A stretch of 42,169 nucleotides of DNA from Patescibacteria group bacterium (GTDB taxonomy: Bacteria > Patescibacteriota > Minisyncoccia > Phycocordibacterales > GWA1-40-21). The position numbers and the translations under genes are program-made. A model generated the notes under the pieces. That model was not told the DNA's origin and ran no database searches. It worked only from the letters and a program-made list of their open reading frames with translations. Below, one piece after another: positions 8,490 to 17,378 of this stretch (its first letter is position 1; the number at the start of each line of letters is the position of its first letter). The stretch lies in NCBI GenBank assembly GCA_018968925.1, contig JAGWZI010000003.1, positions 1 to 42,169 on the forward strand, written 5' to 3'.

Positions 8490-9953
8490 TCAACGTTCGT
8501 AGACGACCGTGTTCGAAGAGAAGGTTGGAGATTGTGCGCACATGCCGGCCGCATAATCGGCTTCTAATTTAGCTGCACTATCCATGCGAACATCCACGTG
8601 TCCTTCGTTCCCATGTCCGCCCGCGCCAACGGCACCCTCAAAACAGTAGATATTTCCGTCAGCGGTTATCTGACTTGGATCGCGATTTATATATCCGCTG
8701 CCTTGTGGCGTAAAGATAAGTTGAGACCCGAGATATGGACTTGGAATAAGATCAGTGCCTGCGCTCACCACTCCTTTTGCAGGGTCAAGGTTGGAATGAA
8801 CAAGCCCAAGTAGCGAGCTTTCCACAATCCCTTGGTATGAAGCAGTATCGCCTTTGTGATACCAATTCCCTTGAGCCGTGCCTGATTTGTCTTGCATGGT
8901 CGATCCGCATGCGGGGATACCGTTTGCACCGGCATTCTGAACGGTAAGTGCTGCGGAGAGATCCGACCTTACGGTACTCGTGAAATAGTCGAGAGGGCAA
9001 ACGGTGTGCAGATAGCTATCTGCAAGCATGCCTGTTGCTTCGCCTTGATCGATGAATGAAAGCGACGTTGTGCGTACATCGGCAACCGCAAAGTCAGCTC
9101 CGCCGGGTTGACCCTGATACGGCAGTACTGTGCCAAGTTCTTCTCCGCTTGTAAGCGGGATCGAGAGCGGTCCATACACCGTATTCTTTACCGTTGCTCC
9201 CTGGTCAATACTTGCGGGGGTAAGCGTAGAAAGCGCCTGTACGAGTCGGGGCGACAGCGTGTTGATTTGGAAAGCGAACATCAAACTCTTGCACGGCGAG
9301 AAGTAGAGCTTTACATTGTTCGTCCCGGCATCTGCACCGGAAGTTCCCACCGATTCAGCAACGGCAAGGAGAGTGACATTCCCCGGAGCATACACCGGCG
9401 TCGCTCCCGATGAACTTCCGTCGAGATATACGTGATCAGCTTGGTCGGGCAAAATATGTTCGCCGTTCAGATGGCCCATGGGCTCAATTCCAGAGAGATC
9501 TGCCGCACTCATAGGAGAGTTGCTAAATAGTGCATTATTTGAGGGACATGAAGGAAGCGCTCCCGCGTTTGCGGTCGTATTGTTCCCGACGTATGCCACG
9601 TCGTTCGAGCGAACGGGTCCGCTCGGAGTCCCTTGGGTGTAGGCACGCATACCGGAGGACATCATATTCTGGAGTTGCGCGCATGCCGATGTCAGAGCGG
9701 ATTTCATGCAAGCGGCAATGCATGATCCCTGGTCTGTGCAGCCGATCTCATTCATAAGAACCTGTTCTTGAGAATTTGATTGCTGGTCGTTTGATGGAGA
9801 AGTATTTTGTGCCGAGTTCGCTTCTGACCCTATCGGCAACGGGAAGGACGCATTATTTTGGTGAAAAACAAGATATGCTCCTCCAGCGAGGATAATTATT
9901 GCGAGTATACCAATAAGGATGAAAACACTCGACAGTCCTCTTCGAAGATTCAT
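8490..9953 (-). CDS. Secreted/membrane-anchored hypothetical protein
   Basis: Long ORF with N-terminal TM (VFILIGILAIIILAGGAYLVF), -10 box TATCAT 6 nt before ATG; no family recognised with confidence. Confidence 0.75.
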   Translation of the reverse strand: MNLRRGLSSVFILIGILAIIILAGGAYLVFHQNNASFPLPIGSEANSAQNTSPSNDQQSNSQEQVLMNEIGCTDQGSCIAACMKSALTSACAQLQNMMSSGMRAYTQGTPSGPVRSNDVAYVGNNTTANAGALPSCPSNNALFSNSPMSAADLSGIEPMGHLNGEHILPDQADHVYLDGSSSGATPVYAPGNVTLLAVAESVGTSGADAGTNNVKLYFSPCKSLMFAFQINTLSPRLVQALSTLTPASIDQGATVKNTVYGPLSIPLTSGEELGTVLPYQGQPGGADFAVADVRTTSLSFIDQGEATGMLADSYLHTVCPLDYFTSTVRSDLSAALTVQNAGANGIPACGSTMQDKSGTAQGNWYHKGDTASYQGIVESSLLGLVHSNLDPAKGVVSAGTDLIPSPYLGSQLIFTPQGSGYINRDPSQITADGNIYCFEGAVGAGGHGNEGHVDVRMDSAAKLEADYAAGMCAQSPTFSSNTVVYER

Positions 9954-10106
9954 GCGAGTATGATAGCACGATTAAATTGAAATTACATGGCGTCCTCTGA
10001 ACGAAAGTTTGAATTCCTTCGCGGTCGAGGCGCGAAGAGGTTCGAGCTTTTTTTTAAAAAGGCTAAAACAAAGAGTTCTCAGGTATTCTGATAAAAAAAT
10101 CTGACT

Positions 10107-10194
<88 letters not shown>

Positions 10195-10266
10195 GTGGCG
10201 AACGCCGGAATCCTAGCATCTTTTTGCCTTTTCCGCAAAAAATGATACAGTGCTACGCGTATTTCC

Positions 10267-10338
10267 GGCCCTATCGTCTAACGGTTAGGACACGGGCTTT
10301 TCAAGCCTGTAATCGGGGTTCGATTCCCCGTAGGGTCA
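10267..10338 (+). tRNA. tRNA-Glu(TTC)
   Basis: GGCCCTA...TAGGGTC acceptor, anticodon loop TTTTCAA, T-arm CGGGGTTCGATTCCCCG. Confidence 0.95.
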
Positions 10339-10340
10339 CA

Positions 10341-11039
10341 TTATACGTTGCATCCACTTGTTTGGACCGGCGCAACGGAACCGAGACCGCATCCGCTCTC
10401 CTGCTGTCCCGGAAACCACATGGCGTTCGCCTGGGCAGCGGCGGCGAGAAGTTCGCCTTCGTCCATCCCTTTCGACGAAAGGATCTCGAGCAGGCCGAGC
10501 ATCGCCATGCCGTGATTGCAATCCGGAAAGTATGCGCTGTTCCGGCAGCAGGGACGGAACACTTCTTTCGACGTTTTCTCGACAAGCGCCTGTTCGGCCG
10601 GCGTCAGCTCGAGAAACGCATGCATGCCGTAATGATCCATCGGATTGCCGGTCGAAACGGTCCATCCGCCGACGGATGCCATGTTCTGCGGACCGCCATA
10701 AGCCGGATCCGTCATCGGTCCGTTCTCGAGGATCGCATTCTTGTTCGAGAGACCGAAGCCCCACAGCAGGTTGAGTTCCGTTACCTGCGACAATTTCTCC
10801 GGATCGAGCACGCCGTTTTGCACAAGTTCGGCGAGCAAGGCATTCTCGGCCTGCATCGGCAGCAAATGCCCGCCATCCACGATAGTTGCCGTATCCGTTG
10901 CGGCATCCGAGACGGAAATCTGCGCGTTGGGCGGCGGAACGCGTCCCGGCGAATTCCACTTGAGGCCGATAACGAAAGCGGCGAGCATGCCGGCAAGAAG
11001 GATCGCGGCCGCCGGCATTGTTGATGTATGTTGTTTCAT
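10341..11039 (-). CDS. Cys-rich exported/anchored hypothetical protein of the metal operon
   Basis: N-terminal TM, motif FRPCCRNSAYFPDCNHGMAMLGLLE; last gene of metal operon. Confidence 0.8.
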   Translation of the reverse strand: MKQHTSTMPAAAILLAGMLAAFVIGLKWNSPGRVPPPNAQISVSDAATDTATIVDGGHLLPMQAENALLAELVQNGVLDPEKLSQVTELNLLWGFGLSNKNAILENGPMTDPAYGGPQNMASVGGWTVSTGNPMDHYGMHAFLELTPAEQALVEKTSKEVFRPCCRNSAYFPDCNHGMAMLGLLEILSSKGMDEGELLAAAAQANAMWFPGQQESGCGLGSVAPVQTSGCNV

Positions 11040-11046
11040 TTCCGTG

Positions 11047-11826
11047 TCAGATGAAGAGGACGAGAATGCCGATAATGATCATGGCGACGCCGGCCCAAAG
11101 GTGGACGTCTTTCATGTTCGTGGCTTTCCATTCTTTGACCTTGCCGATCAGCGCGGGATTCGCCGCAACAGAGAGCGTCACGGCGAGCGGCGCGACGAGG
11201 ATGGCGTTGTAGAGCAGAAGATAGCCGAAACCCGTCGCATACGTCGCATGGTCGTGCAGGAGGCCGATGACCATGAGATACGGACCGCCCATGCACGGAA
11301 ACTGGCAGAGGCCGACGAGAAGGCCCAAGCCGAACGCGGCGGGAAGCGTCGCCGCGTTCATGAGTTCACCCATCGGCCGATGCGCGGCATCGGGGATCTT
11401 CAGCCGGAGCGGAAATTTCGGGAAGAGGGCGGCGAGCACGTTGAGCAGGCCGAAAACGACGAGTAGCGCCGAGCCGACCTTGCCCATGAAATGCGGAACG
11501 TTGAAAAGATGGATCACTCGCAGGATGCCGATGCCGATCCCGAAGTACGCGGCGAAGATGCCGGCGATGTAGAGCCCGCCGATCTCGAGGATCCGCCTGC
11601 GGCTCATCTGCAGACTGAAAAGGAACGCGATGGTGATGAGCAGGATCGAGAACGAGCACGGGTGCACGCTGTCAAGAAGCGCCGAGAATCCGACGAGCGG
11701 CAGGAGCCAAACGCCGCCGCGGCTCGCATGCCAGAGGAATGCCGAGAATCCCGTGCTTCGCTGAAGCACGGCGATGACGGCAATGGCGAACACAATGGCG
11801 CCGAGACTGATGACGAGTTTCTTCAT
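11047..11826 (-). CDS. CcdA/DsbD-like membrane thiol-disulfide protein
   Basis: Multi-TM; paired Cys-Pro motifs HPCSFSILLI and CQFPCMGGPYL. Confidence 0.75.
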   Translation of the reverse strand: MKKLVISLGAIVFAIAVIAVLQRSTGFSAFLWHASRGGVWLLPLVGFSALLDSVHPCSFSILLITIAFLFSLQMSRRRILEIGGLYIAGIFAAYFGIGIGILRVIHLFNVPHFMGKVGSALLVVFGLLNVLAALFPKFPLRLKIPDAAHRPMGELMNAATLPAAFGLGLLVGLCQFPCMGGPYLMVIGLLHDHATYATGFGYLLLYNAILVAPLAVTLSVAANPALIGKVKEWKATNMKDVHLWAGVAMIIIGILVLFI

Positions 11827-11828
11827 GG

Positions 11829-12341
11829 CTATGGCGTTACGATTGCTTTGATCTCGAACTTGAGCGCGCCGCCGGACGCATCGGTGAGCAGAATGAAGCG
11901 GTCGATCGAACCGACGCCTGCCGGTCCGTGCGCGGCGGGGTTGAAAATGACGCGGAGCGTGCGGGTAACGCCCGCCTTGATCGTCTCATCCGTCGCGTTC
12001 ATGCCGCCCATGCCCGGCATGCCGAAAGGACCTTTGGTCGATCCGTCAGGTTCGACAAGCAAAGCCGACGTGCACATGCAGGACGTCTCGACCTGCGTGA
12101 TCGTGACATCGTGGTTTGCCGGATTGGTGAATGTGAAATCCCTGCTGACGTCGCCGTTTCTCATCGATATGGTGCCGAAGTCGTAGAACGTGCTCGAAGC
12201 GGCGAGTGCGCTTGCCGGCGCATTCGCCGGAACGCCCTGGACGCTCGCCGCGCTTGAACCGCTATTCGCATAACCGAGAACGAAGAGTCCGAAAATTGCG
12301 AGACAGACCGCGAGAATGATGATTGTTTCTTTTAATTTCAT
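11829..12341 (-). CDS. DUF1573-family protein
   Basis: TFYDFGTISMRNGDVSRDFTFTNPANHDVTITQVETSCMCT pattern; N-terminal TM. Confidence 0.85.
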   Translation of the reverse strand: MKLKETIIILAVCLAIFGLFVLGYANSGSSAASVQGVPANAPASALAASSTFYDFGTISMRNGDVSRDFTFTNPANHDVTITQVETSCMCTSALLVEPDGSTKGPFGMPGMGGMNATDETIKAGVTRTLRVIFNPAAHGPAGVGSIDRFILLTDASGGALKFEIKAIVTP

Positions 12342-12409
12342 GTTTGATGGTAAAAATGGTAAAGACAAAAAGCGCTGCATGGCGCGCGCAAGGCCGGATT
12401 TCCGGCGAT

Positions 12410-12808
12410 TTATGAAAGAGATGGACCGTTTTCAAACAGTGAAAGCCATTCGGTCAACGCATGTTGAAAAATATCCGGCGGAGGATCGGGAACGACGGCG
12501 AGCGAGCGCGGCGGTTTGAAAAAACCTTGCATAAAAAATACGCCTGCAACCGCAAAGAGAAGAAAAACAAACGGCATCGCAAAGCTTGAAACGAGCGCAC
12601 CGAGAAACGACTGGTATGCGCCGATATGATGCATCGCTGCCGCGGCCGCATCCTGTGGACAAAGCGCCGTTTCCATCGCTGAAGAAAAAATGCATCCGCT
12701 CATCATGCGCCCGTCAGGACCGAAAGAGAGCGGCAAGCTCAAAAAAACGATCCCCAAAAAGAATGCGAGGATGATCGCGCCAACGGTTTTTGTTGCGTAC
12801 GTTCCCAT
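12410..12808 (-). CDS. Small membrane hypothetical protein of the metal operon
   Basis: Two hydrophobic segments; ORF ends close to DUF1573 gene and starts 2 nt after the ATPase stop. Confidence 0.65.
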   Translation of the reverse strand: MGTYATKTVGAIILAFFLGIVFLSLPLSFGPDGRMMSGCIFSSAMETALCPQDAAAAAMHHIGAYQSFLGALVSSFAMPFVFLLFAVAGVFFMQGFFKPPRSLAVVPDPPPDIFQHALTEWLSLFENGPSLS

Positions 12809-12809
12809 G

Positions 12810-14702
12810 TCAGAGCGTTTGTTTTCTTAAAAGGACCGCGTTCACCGAGACAATGACGGTCGACAGCGACATGAAGACCGCGGCGATCGCCGGCCCGATG
12901 ACGATCCCCCGACTTGCAAGCGCGCCGGCGGCGACCGGCATGGCGATCAGATTGTAACCGGTCGCCCAAAAAAGATTCTGGAGCATTTTTCCGTAGGTCA
13001 GCTTTGAAAGCCTGATGATTTTCGCGACGTCCCGTGGATCGCTCTTGACGAGAACGATGCCCGCCGATTCGATCGCCACGTTCGTGCCCGCGCCGATAGC
13101 GATGCCGAGATCGGCTTGTGAGAGCGCTGGGGCATCGTTCACGCCGTCGCCGACCATCGCGACCTTGCGTCCGCGTGCCTGGAGCTCCTTCACCTTCCTG
13201 ACCTTGTCTTCCGGCAAGATGCGGGCGAAATATTCGTCGAGGCCGAGTTCTTCGGCGACCTGCTTTGCTGTCTCTTCGCTGTCGCCGGTGATCATGGCGA
13301 CGCGGATGCCTGATGTTTTCAGCCGTTCCACGGCTTCTTTCGATTCCGGACGAACGGCATCGGCAATTGCGATCGTTCCGATGCTTCTGCCGTCTTTTTC
13401 GACGACGATATCGTTCCCGCCTTTCGTGCCGACAAAAATCTTGCTGCCGTTCACCACGCCTCGAGCCCCCCGGCCGGGAATACGGGTGAAGTTGGAAACA
13501 TTTTCGATTTTTAACATGCGCTTCTTCGCTTCTTCAACGATCGCCTTTCCGATCGGATGTTCCGAATGCGTATCGATCGCCGCCGCAAGCGCGAGCGTTT
13601 CGTCCGATGTAACCGATACGACTTTGAATTTTGCTTCGGTCAGCGTGCCTGTCTTGTCGAAAAGCACCGTATCAATGTTTCGCGCCGCTTCGAGCGCAAG
13701 GCGCTGGCGTATCAGGAGGCCGCTTCGCGCTCCCATCGTTGTCGAGATTGAAGCGACAAGCGGAACAGCGAGACCGAGCGCGTGCGGACAGGCAATGACG
13801 AGCACCGCCACGACGAACGTTACGGCAACCGCTGGGCTTGCTCCGACCGCGATCCAAGCAATGAATGTGATGATTGCCGCAACAATGGCGACGATCGTGA
13901 GATAGAATGCCGCGCGATCGGAAAGGATCTGAAGCTGCGATTTTGAAGCCTGTGCATCGGCAACAAGACGCATTACTCCGGCAAGGAACGTGTTCTCGCC
14001 GATTTTCGTCACTTCAACTTTCAAACTGCCGTCGCCATTCGTCGAGCCGGCGACGACTTCCTGTCCGACACCTTTCGATACAGGCTTCGATTCGCCAGTA
14101 ATGATCGATTCGTTCAAGTCTGACTTGCCATCGATGATTTTTCCGTCAGCCGGTATTTTTGATCCCGGACGAACCAGAACACTATCGCCCACGTTCAATT
14201 CTGCGAGTGCAACCTTGACTGGCTGTCCGTTTCGGAGAACTTCCGCCGTATCCGGCAAAAGCTTTGCGAGTTCTTTGAGCGCCCCCTGCGCGCCCTGGAC
14301 GGCTTTCATCTCGATAAAGTGGCCGAGCAGCATGACGGCAATGAGCGTCGAAAGCTCCCACCAGAGCGTATTGCCCGAACCGGCAAAGGTCGAATAGACA
14401 CTCCAGGCGTACGCGGTCGTGATGGCAAGCGCGATGAGCGTCATCATGCCCGGCATCTTCGCCCGAAGCTCTCGGACGGCGCTCGCGAGGAACACCCATC
14501 CGCAGAAAAAGAATATGACGCTACCGAAAACGAGCGACGCGTATTTTTCCGGATATGCGAAAATCGCAACGGTCAAAGCAAGCGCGATCCAGAATCTTTG
14601 TAGGAATGATTCCGTATGATGTCCGGCATGCTTGTCAGATTCCCCATGACCGTGGACTTTCATTTGGTGCGTTTCCGGTTGTATGTGCGCGCAACAGTCC
14701 AT
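12810..14702 (-). CDS. copB: Heavy-metal P1B-type ATPase, CPH type (CopB-like)
   Basis: His-rich N-terminus (HQMKVHGHGESDKHAGHH), ACPHALGLAVP, DKTGTLT, GDGVNDAPAL. Confidence 0.92.
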   Translation of the reverse strand: MDCCAHIQPETHQMKVHGHGESDKHAGHHTESFLQRFWIALALTVAIFAYPEKYASLVFGSVIFFFCGWVFLASAVRELRAKMPGMMTLIALAITTAYAWSVYSTFAGSGNTLWWELSTLIAVMLLGHFIEMKAVQGAQGALKELAKLLPDTAEVLRNGQPVKVALAELNVGDSVLVRPGSKIPADGKIIDGKSDLNESIITGESKPVSKGVGQEVVAGSTNGDGSLKVEVTKIGENTFLAGVMRLVADAQASKSQLQILSDRAAFYLTIVAIVAAIITFIAWIAVGASPAVAVTFVVAVLVIACPHALGLAVPLVASISTTMGARSGLLIRQRLALEAARNIDTVLFDKTGTLTEAKFKVVSVTSDETLALAAAIDTHSEHPIGKAIVEEAKKRMLKIENVSNFTRIPGRGARGVVNGSKIFVGTKGGNDIVVEKDGRSIGTIAIADAVRPESKEAVERLKTSGIRVAMITGDSEETAKQVAEELGLDEYFARILPEDKVRKVKELQARGRKVAMVGDGVNDAPALSQADLGIAIGAGTNVAIESAGIVLVKSDPRDVAKIIRLSKLTYGKMLQNLFWATGYNLIAMPVAAGALASRGIVIGPAIAAVFMSLSTVIVSVNAVLLRKQTL

Positions 14703-14706
14703 CGCT

Positions 14707-14973
14707 TTATTTCTGCCCCAGTTTGTAAATCTTCAGAATCTCCGCCGTCGCCTTCTTTTCATTCCCGTGCCTGATGCTGTGGGCGATATGGGTTTCCAGA
14801 TGATTCCTGAGAACCAGGTTGCCGACGCCCGAAAGCGCCTCGCGAACAGCTTCGATCTGCGTGATGATGTCCACGCAGTATTGTTCGCGATCGACCATGT
14901 CGCGAACGCCCTTCACCTGGCCGGCGACAATGGCAAGCCGCCGTTCGACGCTCTTTTTGATATTCTGCTTCAT
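14707..14973 (-). CDS. CsoR/RcnR/FrmR-family metal-sensitive repressor
   Basis: RRLAIVAGQVKGVRDMVDREQYCVDIITQIEAVREAL...NHLETHI; adjacent P1B ATPase. Confidence 0.92.
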   Translation of the reverse strand: MKQNIKKSVERRLAIVAGQVKGVRDMVDREQYCVDIITQIEAVREALSGVGNLVLRNHLETHIAHSIRHGNEKKATAEILKIYKLGQK

Positions 14974-14979
14974 GCCGCC

Positions 14980-15007
14980 ATGATACCCCCGCAGGGTATT
15001 TTGTCAA
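14980..15007 (-). promoter_or_regulatory. csoR-like promoter with palindromic operator in the spacer
   Basis: Minus strand TTGACA-N16-TATCAT; ATACCC-N5-GGGTAT at 14983-14999; ATG 6 nt after -10. Confidence 0.8.
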
Positions 15008-15033
15008 ACACCCTATTCAGCTATACTTATTTT

Positions 15034-15378
15034 ATGGTTACTATCAAAAGGATCTATCTGCCATGGAACAAAAATGACGGCTGTCGCGTGCTTGTCGACC
15101 GGCTCTGGCCGCGCGGGGTGAGCAAGCGGAAAGCGCGCCTGCATGCTTGGATGAAAGATATCGGTCCGTCAGGCGATTTGCGCATCTGGTTCGGCCACCG
15201 CAAAAGCCGCTGGGCAGCCTTCAAGCGGAAATACAAAAAGGAATTGGCCGGCAAGAAAGACCTTGTCGCCAAGCTCAGAAAACTTGAGAAAAAATTCAAG
15301 AAGCTGACGCTTTTGTTCGGTGCAAAGGACGAGAAACGCAATGAAGCGGTCTTGCTTGCCGAAATCCTTCGACGTTGA
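15034..15378 (+). CDS. DUF488 family protein (YeaO-like)
   Basis: IKRIYLPWNKNDGCRVLVDRLWPRGVSKRKARLHAWMKDIGPSGDLRIWFGH typical DUF488. Confidence 0.9.
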   Translation: MVTIKRIYLPWNKNDGCRVLVDRLWPRGVSKRKARLHAWMKDIGPSGDLRIWFGHRKSRWAAFKRKYKKELAGKKDLVAKLRKLEKKFKKLTLLFGAKDEKRNEAVLLAEILRR

Positions 15379-16188
15379 TCAGACGATCAGCATCCGGCCT
15401 GCAGCATCCTCTCGGATAAACCGCTCTGCGAGAAGCGCATCAAGAATGCGCCCGACACGGACGACCGGTTCCCCCGCCCCCCGGGCAAGTTGCCGTGCGT
15501 CCATCCGTCCTCGCACGAGCAGGAGTTTCAGGATTCTGCCGCGCAATTGCCGGTCCGATCCCTCGAATTTGGACTGCTTGGCGTATTGCCCGCTTCTGCG
15601 GTTCGGATTCTCCACTTCCCCTTTCAGGTGCGCGCCGTAATCCATGAGCGCCGAATACCATTCGCGCGGACGCTTCATATCGAGCGTCTTTCGGACGAGC
15701 GGCAGAATGTCCGCATCGCGCACATTCCTTTTTTTCGGAAAAAAATGATGGATGAAAATCCGGCGGATATTCGTCTCGATGAACGCGACCGGCATGTTGA
15801 ACGCATACGCGCATATCGCGGCGGCGGTGTTCGGGCCGACGCCGGGCAAGTCGACAAGCACGGTCAGGTCCCGCGGCAATTTTTCTTTGAATTCCGCCGT
15901 TACCCGTTCCGCGGTACGCTTGAGGTAGAGCGCGCGGCGGTTATAGCCGAGCCCCGACCATGCTTTCAAAACTTGGGCGGTGGAAGCCTGCGCCAGACTC
16001 TTGAAATTCGGAAATTTTTCGATGAATTCCCAGTATTTGCCGATCACCCGCTCCACCTGCGTCTGCTGGAGCATGATCTCGGAAACGAGAATGTGATAGG
16101 GATCGCGCGTATGCCGCCACGGCAAATGACGTCTGCCGTATTTTTCGTAAAAATCGAGAATGAGCTTTCTGAAACGTGATGATTGCAC
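15379..16188 (-). CDS. MutY/EndoIII-type HhH-GPD DNA glycosylase with C-terminal wHTH-like extension
   Basis: LPWRHTRDPYHILVSEIMLQQTQVERV, HhH LPGVGPNTAAAICAYAF; GTG start. Confidence 0.88.
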   Translation of the reverse strand: MQSSRFRKLILDFYEKYGRRHLPWRHTRDPYHILVSEIMLQQTQVERVIGKYWEFIEKFPNFKSLAQASTAQVLKAWSGLGYNRRALYLKRTAERVTAEFKEKLPRDLTVLVDLPGVGPNTAAAICAYAFNMPVAFIETNIRRIFIHHFFPKKRNVRDADILPLVRKTLDMKRPREWYSALMDYGAHLKGEVENPNRRSGQYAKQSKFEGSDRQLRGRILKLLLVRGRMDARQLARGAGEPVVRVGRILDALLAERFIREDAAGRMLIV

Positions 16189-16190
16189 GA

Positions 16191-16637
16191 TTATTTCGAT
16201 TCAATGTCGTAAATATCCTTCAGAATTTCGCCGGCATGGATCGTCGGATCGACTTTCGGGTATGCTTTCAAAATTTTTCCGTCTTTGCCGATCAAATATG
16301 AGATACGTTTCGTAAAAATACCGCCGAGCGCGCCGTACGCCTTGATGACTTCCTTTTTCGGGTCGGAAAGCAGTATGAACGGAAGTTTGTATTTCTCCTC
16401 GAATTTTTTGTGGCTTTCCACCGTGTCGTGGCTCACGCCGAACACTTTCACTCCCGCCCGTTCAAAATCGTTGTACATATCGCGGATCGCGCACGCTTCC
16501 TTCGTGCAGCCGGACGTATCGTCTTTCGGATAAAAATACACGAGAACTAACTGTCCTTTGTGATAGGAAAGAGAATGCTCCAGGCCGTTCTGGTCTTTCA
16601 GTTTGAAATCCGGCACTTTTGTTCCGACTGCAAGCAT
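16191..16637 (-). CDS. bcp: Peroxiredoxin, Bcp/PrxQ type
   Basis: VGTKVPDFKLKDQNG, YFYPKDDTSGCTKEACAIRD. Confidence 0.93.
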   Translation of the reverse strand: MLAVGTKVPDFKLKDQNGLEHSLSYHKGQLVLVYFYPKDDTSGCTKEACAIRDMYNDFERAGVKVFGVSHDTVESHKKFEEKYKLPFILLSDPKKEVIKAYGALGGIFTKRISYLIGKDGKILKAYPKVDPTIHAGEILKDIYDIESK

Positions 16638-16737
16638 GAGAATATTGTACCATGATTTCAAAGATTGACTGCAAGGGAAAATATCGCTAGTATCATCTTA
16701 GAAGCATCTTGACTCAATACTTGTATGGAGGGAATCC

Positions 16738-17310
16738 ATGCCTCAGGCAAAGCCGTTTGCAGAGCGTGTATGGGAAAAACAACAGGATAGGATAAACATC
16801 TGGTATAAGAATTTCCCGCATTTTCAATTGCGGGTATTCCAAAATCCTCTCCCGGACATGGAAAATTCGGGGCAGTACAGCGGAAATGTGTTTTTTGTCA
16901 TACGAGACGCTGCTGGGAAAATCCGCAACGGCCGACCAGCGGAATTTATCGAATACTATCCGACGGCCGCTACAGCAAAAAAAGAAGCTGAGAAAAAATT
17001 TGCTGAAATGGTCCGGCGTATCAGCGTTGAAGCAAAAAATTTGAAAGATTTTCCCTGGAAAAGGAAGGAGGACTTCTGGCCGACAAAAAGAAGGGTCTTT
17101 CATTATGGAAAACATATGAAATACCTTTCCGCGAATGTTTTCAGAGGACCAAAGAAATACAAAGACCGGTGGGTTGTCTTGGTGAATTTCACTGCGCTCG
17201 GAGATCCATTCCTGCTGATCGATACCAGGCCGAGATTGCGTGAAGCAAAAATCCGTGCTGACAAGCTTCTCGCGCAGGCCGCGCGGGAAATTGCAAAAGA
17301 AATAAGGTAG
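16738..17310 (+). CDS. Hypothetical protein
   Basis: 190-aa ORF preceded by GGAGGGAA Shine-Dalgarno and an upstream TATCAT -10, followed by terminator. Confidence 0.75.
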   Translation: MPQAKPFAERVWEKQQDRINIWYKNFPHFQLRVFQNPLPDMENSGQYSGNVFFVIRDAAGKIRNGRPAEFIEYYPTAATAKKEAEKKFAEMVRRISVEAKNLKDFPWKRKEDFWPTKRRVFHYGKHMKYLSANVFRGPKKYKDRWVVLVNFTALGDPFLLIDTRPRLREAKIRADKLLAQAAREIAKEIR

Positions 17311-17319
17311 GCGGACAGA

Positions 17320-17354
17320 AAGACCGTTCGGAAAAAATCCGGATGGTCTTTTTT
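17320..17354 (+). terminator. Rho-independent terminator
   Basis: AAGACC-gttCGGA-aaaaa-TCCGgatGGTCTT-TTTT. Confidence 0.75.
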
Positions 17355-17378
17355 ATCGTCAAATGATACTGTAAAAGC

